A DNA stretch of 64,000 bases from Trichostrongylus colubriformis (lineage: Eukaryota; Nematoda; Chromadorea; Rhabditida; Trichostrongylidae). Below the pieces are notes generated by a model, which was not told the DNA's origin, did not search any database, and saw nothing but the letters and a program-made list of their open reading frames with translations. Where the stretch lies: NCBI GenBank assembly GCA_963978905.1, contig OZ022259.1:6448001-6512000 (forward strand), read 5' to 3'. Positions 1-10,800 of the stretch are shown here, piece by piece (position 1 is the first letter of the stretch; each line of letters opens with the position of its first letter). The position numbers and the translations under genes were made by a program.

Positions 1-1016
1 GCAGAGGATAGTGTACTCGAAAAGTTACCCCGTTTTCCTTTCTCTTTCTACTGTCTCGATCACTTCGCAGTGCATTTTTTCGTTCCTCTGCCAATCGAAC
101 CTTGAAATACTCATTAGAGCCCTCGATTTAGGAACACAAAGGAAAATAGCTCACTTGCTCGAGGCCCTCTTCTATTGCTCTCCGGGCATGATCGTACTCA
201 CCGGTAGTCTTTTCAAACACTCGTGATGCTACCTGAAGCTCTCAAAAATGATAAAGGTGATACCTGAAGCTCTCCCAAAAAAAAAACAACGATAAAGGCG
301 AAGTCAATGAGAAAAGCTAGTGAATCACGTGGTTGCCACATTTCACTGGATTCTATGCAATACGGAGAAGCATTCTTTCCGTAAAAAGCTCTCAACAAGT
401 TGATGAGTAGGCAAGCAGGTTGAAGAACATACGTTGAAAGGATATTTCATCTAGGAGGATTTAAAAAAGTGCAATAGAGTCCGAAAATGACCACTTTTAT
501 CATTTTACTAACACTAAAGACGGGTGAAAAAAACTATACAACTGACGTCAAAAACGCGGTCACCCTGCAGCAAATGTAGGATTATGAGGGCTAAACGCGT
601 AGGGTAACAACAGCTGAGCGGTTTGGGTTTTTACCTAAGCCAGCGCGAAAGAGCTCTGGATGAATGAAATAAGTTACGTAAGCAAGGAGATGTGTCGCAT
701 CACATCGGATATGGTTTACCCATCCCATGGCTCATCCACTCTTTGCGTCCTGCTGTTATCCCTTACCCATAACCCACATCATTCAACTGCGTTTTGCTGG
801 CGGTTTAGGAACCTTCGTACCCAACATCAACTTACCCTGTAGAAATTCGTGTAATCCGCTACGAGTGAAAGCAGCTTGCGTGTTCTCTTCGGTTGTGGGT
901 TAATAAGGTCGCACATAATTAGGTCCGTGTTGGCGTCTCCGAAATCCATAGCGAAGCATCTCCTGCAATACCAACTGCTTTCAGCTTACCATGACGTCAA
1001 GAGTTAAGAGGAGGTA

Positions 1017-1218
1017 TGTGGATACGGGGAGAGGAGATAAGTGGTTCATTCGCCCAATACCCATTCCATATGTAGGCTTTGAATTTTGATAAAAACACAC
1101 ACCCTTGCTCACATTCACCTCATCGTTTCGTCCCGCATCTACATCAATAGGCTTTGGTTGAGCTGGGACGTGAGTCCGCACGCATTGGGCTAAGATGTCC
1201 CATCTCCCCGTATCCACA
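1017..1218. mobile_element. Small TA-flanked inverted-repeat element, 202 bp
   Basis: The ends TGTGGATACGGGGAGA and TCTCCCCGTATCCACA are perfect complements, flanked by TA at 1015-1016 and 1219-1220, consistent with a Tc1/mariner-class MITE. The interior shows no coding similarity and does not fold back beyond the ends. Confidence 0.7.
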
Positions 1219-2868
1219 TAGCGCTCAATTCACATGTGCTTTGCTAAGTAAAAAAAAACTAAGTAAAAATGAGACGGAGTGTATTACATTGTGTTGAATA
1301 ATAGAAGGAGTGGCTCGCTTTTCTGATGCATGTCTATCATGTCTGATGTGAACTGACATTCGAATGGCAGTTCGGATAAGGATTTTTCGGGTAATTCAAG
1401 TACTTCAGTACAGAACGCACGGTAAATAGTCTGCACACGATCAGCCTGAAAAGAACAATTTGAAACGCAGTGCACGGGAATAAAACATTTCACCTCTACA
1501 AAATATGTATCAAATTTGTGCACATTCAAGGGAAAGGTACGTTTTTTACTGGGGTACTGCCGTTTTGGTGGGAATATGGTAGGAAGGGGGGGGGCAGTAC
1601 ACTGTGCTTTTCATAGCGCTAACCGAATCGAGCATGAATTTTGCAAAGAAACGATTCTGACGTAACGGATTCGTGTTTTCCCTGCCCCTGTGCAAGCCGA
1701 GACCTCGAGGAAGGAGATTCCCTTTTCTAGGCTTAGGCTATTACGCGTAAGTGATTGTTTAGCTTGACTGAAGCAATTTTCTGGTGACCGATAGAAAATA
1801 ATTCGTTTTCTTAGTTAGTTAGCTGTACCAAGGCGACAAATTACCTTGAGAGCGCTTGTAAATAGAAATTGGACACGATTTATGCTTCTGTCGAGTGCCC
1901 TCCCCTGACTGCAGTAGCACCGGAAGAGGGCATTTTATTGCGCTCTGGGATGGGCGCTACTGAAGAACAATATCAGATGAGGGGGATGAGGAATGACTAC
2001 ATAGCACTGCCATTTCTTGCGGAAACCTTGCACAAACATAAAATGTGTAGTATGGAATCACAATAAACTCACCGAAGGATGAATGATATCCTCAACGCAG
2101 ACGCCCACTTTCAGACATGATAAAGCTTCAACAATGGCGCGTGAATCAAGTACAACTGCGGACATCCCTGAACGTCTAAACGCTTATTAAAATGTTTAGG
2201 TCACACGTGATGTCGTTTCAGTAGAAAGGACACAATCAATTGAAGAACAACAACAAGAAAAATGGAAAAAACATCGTTTTGTGGATTTGCCAAAAATGAA
2301 TAACTCGCGCCATTTCAGTGACATGAATTAGAAGCGCGTATGCGACGCGGCCTTGGCGCTAGCGCGCGTTTTTTTGCTTCCGTTTCCGATAACTCTCAGA
2401 CGACGCTTCGAAATCGTACCTAGCACTTCTCAGATTGAGAGGTACTCATCTATTTCACATTTGTTACGCATTATATATCATAAGTTTTCCAGTTAATCAG
2501 TATTCATTTTTCGATTTCATCCACTTTGCTGATCCTGTGGGCTTACAGGCGATGCTCGCATCCGAGCCGTTGGGTACAAAACGAGCGACCGCGTGAACCA
2601 GGGTTCACTTCGCATAGGTGCTCCGCCTTTTGATTCGGTAAAAAGGATAGCCTTCACCGCTAACTTCTGGTCTAGAAAGAATCCTGCGCCCCTCAGACCA
2701 AGCTCTCCTCCGTGCAATACCGGGAAAAGTGATATTCTTGTTGTCACATTCGGTATTCGAATAATGGAAGCAGTTACACTGGTTTTATTACTGTTTATCG
2801 GAGAACAGCACGGCACAAATTAGGAAGAGCGACGATTACGTATTACAAGCATTACAGTAATAGTGTTA

Positions 2869-3103
2869 GGCCGCGGTCATACTTTGCGTTGTCTGCGGCA
2901 GGGCGTGGCCGCGTATCTTGCGTCTCCACACTGCCTCGTTGCCTGCGTCATCTCTGCACCTCCCCCGTGCCACTCTCTCTCACAGGCAGCGAGAGAGAGT
3001 GGCACGGGGGAGGTGCAGAGATGAAGTAGGCAACGAGGCAGTGTGGAGACGCAAGATACGCGGCCACGCCCTGCCGCAGACAACGCAAAGTATGACCGCG
3101 GCC
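2869..3103. mobile_element. 235-bp perfect snap-back MITE, same TTA family
   Basis: Ends GGCCGCGGTCATACTTTGCG match the element at 15631-16066 and are flanked by TTA (2866-2868, 3104-3106). Arms of about 115 bp pair almost without mismatch around a centre near 2,986. Each arm is the half-element sequence (GGCAGGGCGTGGCCGCGTAT, then a Cys-box-free GC-rich tract) also seen, non-palindromic, at 7084-7256 and 8820-8993. Open frames over it on both strands are artefacts of symmetry. Confidence 0.85.
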
Positions 3104-3299
3104 TTATCGAACCTTCCCAAAATAATTCAACCGTCGCATACTACACGCTCCTCTCCAAAGGACCACACCTACGTTTATCCTTTAGGTAGCGCTCCAGTGA
3201 ATGAATATCCAGCTACTATCCCTTTTTACAGGGAGCACCCGTCAAAATACAAGCTTAATCGAGGGTAACTTAAAGGCACAGTCCACGATAATTTTCAGT

Positions 3300-3428
3300 C
3301 TCGACGCTTTCCATAAAGTCGTTGAGAGTGCTGAAGAACACAAGCATGAAGAAAAATCTGAGAATCTTTTCGGAAACCATGAAAATGAAGTGTTTCCGAC
3401 CTTTGGCTTAGACGAGTTTGCAGCTTAA
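3300..3428 (+). CDS. Candidate terminal exon, acidic, unknown
   Basis: After attttcag the frame reads LDAFHKVVESAEEHKHEEKS then ENLFGNHENEVFPTFGLDEF and AA before TAA. Codon choice and composition look protein-like. However it starts next to TTAAAGGCACAGTCC, which resembles a MITE terminus, so it may be repeat-internal sequence. Confidence 0.2.
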   Translation, partial: LDAFHKVVESAEEHKHEEKSENLFGNHENEVFPTFGLDEFAA

Positions 3429-3624
3429 AAGCAAACATTCGGACAAGTTTCGAATTGCTAATATCATCCGATGAGGCTTTTTACAATGGGAGTTTTCCCT
3501 ATCATTGTCGATATCATGCTTATCATGCACGTAAAAGTCGCCGCTTACCTGCTGGTTGAATCGAAGATGGGTGTGGACCATCTTGAGGCGGTGGCCATCA
3601 TCTTATTTACATGTTCTTTATGTG

Positions 3625-4185
3625 TTAAAGGCATCATTAGGGGAAAGTCGGACGAAAAGTAAAAGAAGTAGTGCATATGGAAGTCGAGATGTCTAGTAAC
3701 AGGACAGTGAAGAAACAACGGATAGAACTGGCCAAAAACCCGAGAAATAGGACCCCCCTTCCCACTGTTGATTCTCGACGCGGACGACCTGTCCGTCAAG
3801 AGGCGGGTAGTCTGATCTAGTTTTCCATTGGCATGTTGCCAAGTAAGCACAAGGGAATGTTTGGAAATACGACAGCATCTACTTTTTGATGTGAGCTTCA
3901 AGCTAAAACTGCGAAAGCGCGCCGCAAAACCTTCGATCCCGCCGCATCTTCTTGGCCGCTCCCACCCCAGTCAATCGGGAATTACGTCATCGGGAGGCGG
4001 AACCGCTGTGTCCAAAAGGCGGAAGCGCTGCATGTTGCGGTGTTTTGCGGCGTTTCTACAGCTTGGAGGGGTGCTTTTTCACCGGGATTTCGCCACAGAT
4101 AGCCTTCCTAGGCATAGGACTACCATGTGAGCGACTTCTTGTAGGGATTTCTCCATTACCGCCTTACACCTAATGATGTCTTTAA
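3625..4185. mobile_element. TTAA-flanked MITE family 2, inverted copy
   Basis: Bounded by TTAAAGGCATCATTAGGGGA and CACCTAATGATGTCTTTAA. The interior is the reverse complement of 13519-14064: GGAAGTCGAGATGTCTAGTA, GGACGACCTGTCCGTCAAGA, AAGGGAATGTTTGGAAATAC and GGGATTTCGCCACAG are landmarks. Overlapping open frames on both strands are shadows. Confidence 0.75.
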
Positions 4186-4593
4186 GCCCTTACCCTTGCG
4201 TCGCGATGATGGCACACGCTTTGCCGTTGTGGAAGGGCCTATCTACTCGCTGATGGAACTATGATACTCATATCATCGTGGAGTGTGCCTCTAAGGACAC
4301 CAGGAGAGGGCAATACCGACCTACGGTGGAAACGTAACACTTGCAGTTCGTTAGGTTGCACATGTTTCACACACAACACCTTTCTTAGACGTCGAGTTTA
4401 AATTCAATGAATTTTTCTTATCACGAACATCTTTTTCTTACGATTTGGTTATCCTGCCATTCATTGTTTTTCTTGATTGCTTCTCTTTATTGCTACGCTT
4501 ATTTCACATCATCATGAATGAATGAATACATCCTACGAGACAACAAATGACATATTCTACAACGAGCAACTCGCAAAAGTGATGTTGCAGTTC

Positions 4594-4744
4594 GATGAGA
4601 TGCGCGGAAAATGCGAATACAGGCCACAATTTCGCGCTTTTGAATCCGGGTTTCCCTACCGATTATCGCTCCTAACCACAAATGTTCGTTTCAAAACGAT
4701 CATTTCCATCTTCCTCATTCTCCCCACCCCTTCCGATTCCTTAA
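4594..4744. mobile_element. TTAA-flanked MITE family 1, partial copy
   Basis: This stretch matches the right third of the element at 48416-48878: GATTATCGCT, a CATTTC tract and CCCCTTCCGATTCCTTAA at the end. The left two-thirds are missing. The short open frames over it are not genes. Confidence 0.6.
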
Positions 4745-7083
4745 CATAAACTTGACTCTGCTGCAGTCAGTGGGACGTTTCTAGCGTTCCATTTAGGGCA
4801 TTTCCTTTCACGTAAAAAATGTGCATATCGTACCATTGCTAGATTTACAGATGATTCTTCGGCTAACCGAATTGGAAGCGATGGGACGGTATTCCTTGTT
4901 AGCACTTTCAGTATTCCACTATATCAGCGGTGCAAATCAGACTGATAGCCCTGGTAGAACACATGGAAGGTAATGTCATGGAAGGTAAGCACACATTGCA
5001 AAGAATACTTAAATATTTATTCAATAGGCTTCCCGTCTCGTAATGGAAACTGAAAAGTGCAAGGGCATGATAAAAGCGAGGAAAAAAACAAATTATATAA
5101 ACTTTAAATGCAAAACGCCACCAGTTCTAGGTGACAACTTTCACAAGATTGAACGTGCATATCACAGGAAATGATTAAAGAATGAAAAGGGTTGATAAAA
5201 AGCTGAGCTTATTAGGTGGAATGAGTAATGCCAAATGAATGAAATGAATTCAATTATGCGTTTGAGCAAGGAACAATGGAAATTCTCAAAGTTGAATAAA
5301 ACTCCGAAAATATTCATAAGGCCTGCGAAATGTACAAGCGAACACGGGGGGCAGGGCATGGCAAGGAGAAGCCTCGCCTGTCGTTTGAAAAATGCGGTCG
5401 GCATATGTCTATGTATCTCGTCGACAAAGTAAAAGCTCTAGATATGTCATAAAATTAGCTCATAACAAACATACATACAACAGATGACATCAAGATTGCA
5501 ACCGTTCACGTGGTACGGAAGGACCTTGCGCGGTGTCGCGTCGCGTCGTGTTTGTGGCCGCTAGGCTCCTTCTGCACTACACTCAGTTGATACATCAAAA
5601 AACTGATTTTCACAATGGAGTGGTTTCAATATCGACCGGTGTAGGAGAACCTCTGAAATACGAGGCTATTGGTAAAGGTATAATCACCGGTTACATAACT
5701 GATTCATTCTAAAAAAGGTTATTTTTTGAACAAGAGATACCTTAAAATCACTTAATTTTTCTGGATTTTTTCAAGGTCTGACCTCAAATGAGCCGTGTGC
5801 GATAGCGTAGTTCGTTCTCTATAACGTAACTCACCGAAGGGGTGTACCCGTTGTATGGTGGTGATGGTTGACGATTCGTTGAGAGATTCGAATTAGGCGA
5901 ATTATTCAGTTTCCAATAAGAACCATACAACGACACCCGACCAGACTGAAACCTCCCGGTGTTAGTTTTAAATAGTTAATCAGGGTTAAATAATAAATTA
6001 CTTTGTAGTTAAGTTCACCTTGACACAACTAAACCACAGTATTATGATTGAGTAGAGGAATTCACTAAATTGTTATGACATGGATATACGACACTTCCAA
6101 AGGAGGACATAAACACCATTTGATTCAGAGAAAAAAATTAGTAGAAGAAAGTTATGGGTCAGCATAAAGATTAGCGGACGCCGGTATTCTGATTCAGTCA
6201 CATCATGGCACAAAAAACGCTTTATACCACACCATTTTTGATGAATGTTTGTTTTATTTGATATATTGGTTTATTCTCAGTAAAACAGCATTATCTGACA
6301 ATGATATATCCTTTTTCTCGAAAGAAATCTGTGCAGTAAAACTTGCACTTGCTCAGAAACGAGGTGAATAGAAGCGTTCACACGCTCTCAGCTGTTTCCT
6401 CTCAGGCTTTGACTCAGGGACATCGGATGGGGTAAAGAGAAAATGAGAGCGGGGAAGGCATGTTCTATAGAAACAAGCATTCCACCCCAGAGTGGTGAAG
6501 TGTGGCGTAATCCGCACTGAAAAAAGCGCACTTGGGGTCCCATCACCGCATCACCGCAAGGTGCTCTGCCACTCTTCCATGGAGTGAGTTGCCTGTAAGG
6601 CGGGACAATGTTCGCAGCCGGCAGACTTGGCCCCTCACCCGTCTGCAATCTACCCACCGGATAGTGACGCAGACGGTGGGAGAGAGGAGTGTTTTTGGTT
6701 TTCTACTTCTCGGATTTTTAGCCGTTTTATTTCGTTCTTTCCCTACTGTTACATTGCTGAGCTCCCCTGATTTCTTATCTTGTTCCACTAAGTCCCTAGT
6801 TTACCCCTCCAATGTCGTTAATTTGGTATCCCAAAATAACAGTATATGAAAGAGCTCCATTGTTGTCGAGCGGAACGCGAATAAACTGTCAAAGTGTCCC
6901 TCGGGTGTTATTAGGGGTTTTTGCTTGATACTGTGAGCACATACACGCGATACACGATGGGATATTTCTGTCATCCTCAAGCACATTCTTACTGCGGCCA
7001 ACGTAATCGGATTGATTCTGTAACCTGCTATTAATCTGCTACCGTAATCGGCAATATGCACTTCGTATTTCGTGGTCCCATTA

Positions 7084-7256
7084 GGCCGCGTTCATACTTT
7101 GTGCCAGTAAGGGTGGCTGCGTTCACAAGCAGCGAGGCAGAGTGGCACGGGAGAGGTGCAGAGACGACGCAGGCAACGAGACAATGTGCCACAAGCGGGG
7201 ACGCAGAGACACGCAGCCACGCCCTGCAGGCGGCACCGCAAAGTATGAACGCGGCA
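7084..7256. mobile_element. TTA-family MITE, 173 bp, non-palindromic interior
   Basis: Ends read GGCCGCGTTCATACTTTG and its imperfect complement (AAGTATGAACGCGGC), preceded by TTA and followed by TAA. The interior (GCAGAGTGGCACGGGAGAGG and beyond) is the reverse complement of the copy at 8820-8993 and half of the palindrome at 2869-3103. It lies about 180 bp downstream of the dex-1-like stop codon and may contribute to its 3' UTR. Confidence 0.75.
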
Positions 7257-7435
7257 TAAGGTGCCGAACGAAGCGCCTGTGGCCCACGTGCGCACGTGCG
7301 AGCAGCGGCGGAACATCGAAGAAGGAGCAAGATCAGTCATTTTGTTTTCTATGTTCGTTATTTTCATGTACCTATTTAATAGGATTCTGGGTTAATTCAC
7401 GCATGAAACTCATGACCTTGATTGAACCGGACGAT

Positions 7436-7839
7436 TTAGCAGTTCTGATTCATATGTAACCCAATAGGAGGGTGAGCGTAACGAGCTGAATGGAAATCAT
7501 CCTCTAGAATTTGTGTAGTTACCTGATTGTAAGCAGACATCTCGCTGCTCATTCTTGCAGCTTTTTCTAAGCGATCTTCATAAGAACCTTCTACAGGTTT
7601 GCCATTTCGTTTCAGCGCATATCCTGTCTGCTGAACAGAATACACCGGCCCGTACGGTCGCAGGTGTGCTGATGAAGTCCTGGAAAAATTGCGTTCAAGT
7701 TTTATGTCTCAGAAGTCTTTCATTGAAGCATCAGGTATGGCTTATACTCACCTTCTTCGACAACATACAAAAATTGCAATGGCGATCAGCAGCAATATCC
7801 AAACAACAACAATAACACTCGGAATGATGATAGCCATTT
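7436..7839 (-). CDS. dex-1: dex-1-like exons 24-25: transmembrane segment and cytoplasmic tail
   Basis: Exon 24 (7839-7752) encodes MAIIIPSVIVVVWILLLIAI followed by AIFVCCRR, one clear transmembrane helix with a positively charged inner edge. Exon 25 (7679-7436) encodes an ~80-residue tail with GYALKRNGKPVEGSYEDRLE and a C terminus HMNQNC before TAA. A potential internal intron of only 19 nt (gtaact to ctag) is too short to be removed, so the exon is read through. No AATAAA signal is obvious just downstream; a MITE starts about 180 bp past the stop. The topology is type I, with the NIDO/EGF ectodomain outside. Confidence 0.8.
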
Positions 7840-10800
7840 CTGAATAAGGATTCCGTTTACTCATTTGGACATAGTAAAATTTCATTGAAAACTGGAGGAT
7901 GCGAGCCAGAAGGCAGCATTCGCCGTACCGCGCGCAACACATGGTGTTGCACTAATGTCAAACCCCATTTTTCGCTTTTTTTGAAAATGTATCATGGTCA
8001 GTAGCTGCCACTATATGTTTCGCATATAGAGAGTAACGTACTTTCTGAAACCTTTTCTTTCAAAACGTACCGCGATTCAGGAGCTTAGTCAGCGATAACA
8101 AAACACAGCAAAACAACTTGTTTGTTTCATCAAACATGTGTATACACTTCTTATGACGGTTTTCTTAACAATCTTAACAATTACAATCTTCAAATGATGA
8201 ATATCTGGTGATTAATACTGGGTTATATCATACATGAGATATACTTTTTGTTTCTTGTCAACTACCTAAACAAATGTAACCTTTAGAAAACATTAAACTG
8301 TGGTAGGCGTGCATTTTTATGATGCTTCTTCAGTTAAGGCAATAATATCCATCGCAAACCGAACAATTGGTGCCCACTATCGAAGCGTTTGCACAGGCAT
8401 ATTATGGGGCGTCGTGATTCTCGGTTAGTTTCTTATATAATCCATGCGAAAATCAGTTTTCTTAGAAATAATGAGTGATCAATAAGACGACTATTACTTC
8501 GAGATTAACAGGACGCCACCCGCCTCTGGGATTTTTTTGCGGATTGCGGCCGTAACTGCATAACTGAACAAAATTCTTTGTTCTGCTCTGCTCAGTAGTG
8601 GTGTTAGAGCACAGGCCGAACTTTCGGAACAGTGTTGTGCAGATATATTGTTCTCCACATCCGAAAACCTACCCTAACAGCGTTCGCCTTCAGGAATCGA
8701 CGGTTCATGTAACCCAAAAACATTACTGGGTGGTCGATTTGAAGTCTAAGTACAGTCGTCTATCGCACGGACTGGAGGAGCAAAAACAGCCTCGATCCGC
8801 CGTGGTTTTCTGGGCTTTCGGCCGCGTTCATACTTTGCGGTGCCGGCGGCGGAGCGTGGCTGCTTGTCTCTGCGTCTCCGCCTATGCCACCCTGTCTCCT
8901 TGCCTGCGTCGTCTCTGCATCTCCCCCGTGTCACTCTGCCTCGCTGCTTGTGAACGCAGCCACGCCCTGCCGGCACAAAGTTTGAACGCGGTCATAGTAA
9001 AGTAAGCGTGCGCCGCTGGCGATGCTATTTTCGACACTGTTGATGCGCCGTCACAAAGGGAGCATGGCTGAACCACATTAAAAAAAGCTTTTGCCTGAAA
9101 ACTCACTGCTAGCAGCAGCTTCTCGATCGTCTTCGGGGTACAGCGTTGTGGTTGTTCCGGCTGTGACGATCTGTGGTCGCTTTGGTGAAGCTTTTGTCGT
9201 CTGAATAGGCTTTCAGATCAGTGAGGAACGCTCAGTATTGAGGAATTATGCATTTTAAATATAAAGATGCATTCAGATTTCAAAGATAAAGAAAGGGTAT
9301 GATAAGGCAAGCAAAGTTTACCGCTCGTGTTGTCGTGAAGACGAAGACATGCGGCGCCGTAGTCGACGGCGTAGTTGTGAGCCGTTTCGTGGTCGTCGTC
9401 ACGGTCGTAGGTGGATTTGTTATCTGAAATAAGTAGCCTTTCATGGGTTGGACACACTGTATACGACGCCCTTTACACCCCGTAAGTAACACACTTAGGA
9501 ACTAAACGGCTTATTGAGTGCCTAAAAGAGGGCGTAAGTCACCATGATCATCATTGGTGGGTGGGGGAGAGGGACGATGGAAGCCGACAGGCCGCACCAA
9601 CGAAGAACTGCGGGGTGACTAGCAGTGCTCATCACCGCACAGGTCTCAGTGAGCGTATAATGCACCAACGGAGCCATTCCAATCTTTGAAGTTACTCGTG
9701 GATAGTTTCACGAAGAATATTCGGTCGAAATTTTTCGCATCTTATTCCGGACATTCCGGCTTTGGATGAGGAATGTAATAAGAGGTAGAAAAGAATAGAA
9801 ATAAATGTGTGGTACTGCGCAAGGCTTTTTCCGAACCCGCTCTTTTTCTTCTCTAACTTAAGAGCATATTCCGGACTTTACTGTAAAATAGAACTTCACA
9901 GGGAGAATGCCAGGACACCCGACTTGGATCACCGTGGCACACGAATTGGTACATCGCGTGAACAGGTGTCTCGCTGATTCCGTTGACAATTAGAAGGGGC
10001 AAGCACCAGCTCGAGTGTCGTGGCCTCCACAAAAGTGCGCCTTCAGGGATTCTACCGTACTCTATACTAGGACCTTTGTCGGCCCGTATCTTATTAAAGG
10101 ACCACCAACGTATTGTAATCCCCAAAAGTAATTGAGAAACCTCCATCGCAATAGCATTATACCTTTTCCGTTGTAGGCTGCTCAGTGGTTTGCCGTTGTA
10201 GTTCTTCAGAGACATCCTCTGGATTTTGCGTATCCTCCTTCACCTCGGTCACTGACTCTTCTTCCGAAGGAGCATTTTCGAGTGGAGGTGTAGATGTGCG
10301 CGCATGTTCAACAGTGGACTCTGGCTGTGAATTGTCCAAAGACGCCGTAACAACCGTTTCTAGGCTTGAATCGTCCAGCTTGAACGTGGGGAATGTGGGT
10401 TCTGTGGTCGAAATCTGAGGAGATGTTGTGACTGTGGAGCTTTCCTTAAAGGACGCAATGATCCATGTTGACAGAAGGATCATCTCCAGAAGCTACCTGA
10501 ATCGTGAAATCCGGCAGCTGCTTCAGCTTTTCTTTCGGTGTGAACATCTCTGGAACGACGGTAACAAACGGAGGAAAAGTAATCTCGAACACATCTGGAT
10601 CGAGTTCTTCAAAATCGCGATCACCGAACGACACAATAGGCCTGCAATATGGAAATTACTTTCGGATTTTAGAATCAATTGAAAGTTAACTCACAGTTTG
10701 CGCTCGCTCATGGGTGGGATAACAGTTGTTCTCCATTGGTTGTCAGGTGCTAGGGGCGGATCGACCACGCCCCACTGCAGGCAATAGACCTTCCAGCCGC

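Larger units (their letters stand above)
1..7083. other. 3' flank of the dex-1-like gene: repeats, no recognised gene
   Basis: Apart from the MITEs at 1017-1218, 2869-3103, 3625-4185 and 4594-4744 and one weak exon candidate at 3300-3428, I see no coding exons or RNA genes. A short inverted pair GGGTGTACCCGTTGTATGGT / ACCATACAACGACACCC occurs at about 5,840-5,940. Open frames here are short and lack splice support. Confidence 0.5.

Noticed and set aside
2877..3268. Overlapping open frames on both strands rich in Arg and Cys
   Set aside because: They lie in the perfect hairpin MITE at 2869-3103; the two frames mirror each other because of the palindrome.
7523..7545. Apparent 19-nt intron in the last dex-1-like exon (gtaact...ctag)
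   Set aside because: Far below the minimum intron size in nematodes; the frame is open through it.
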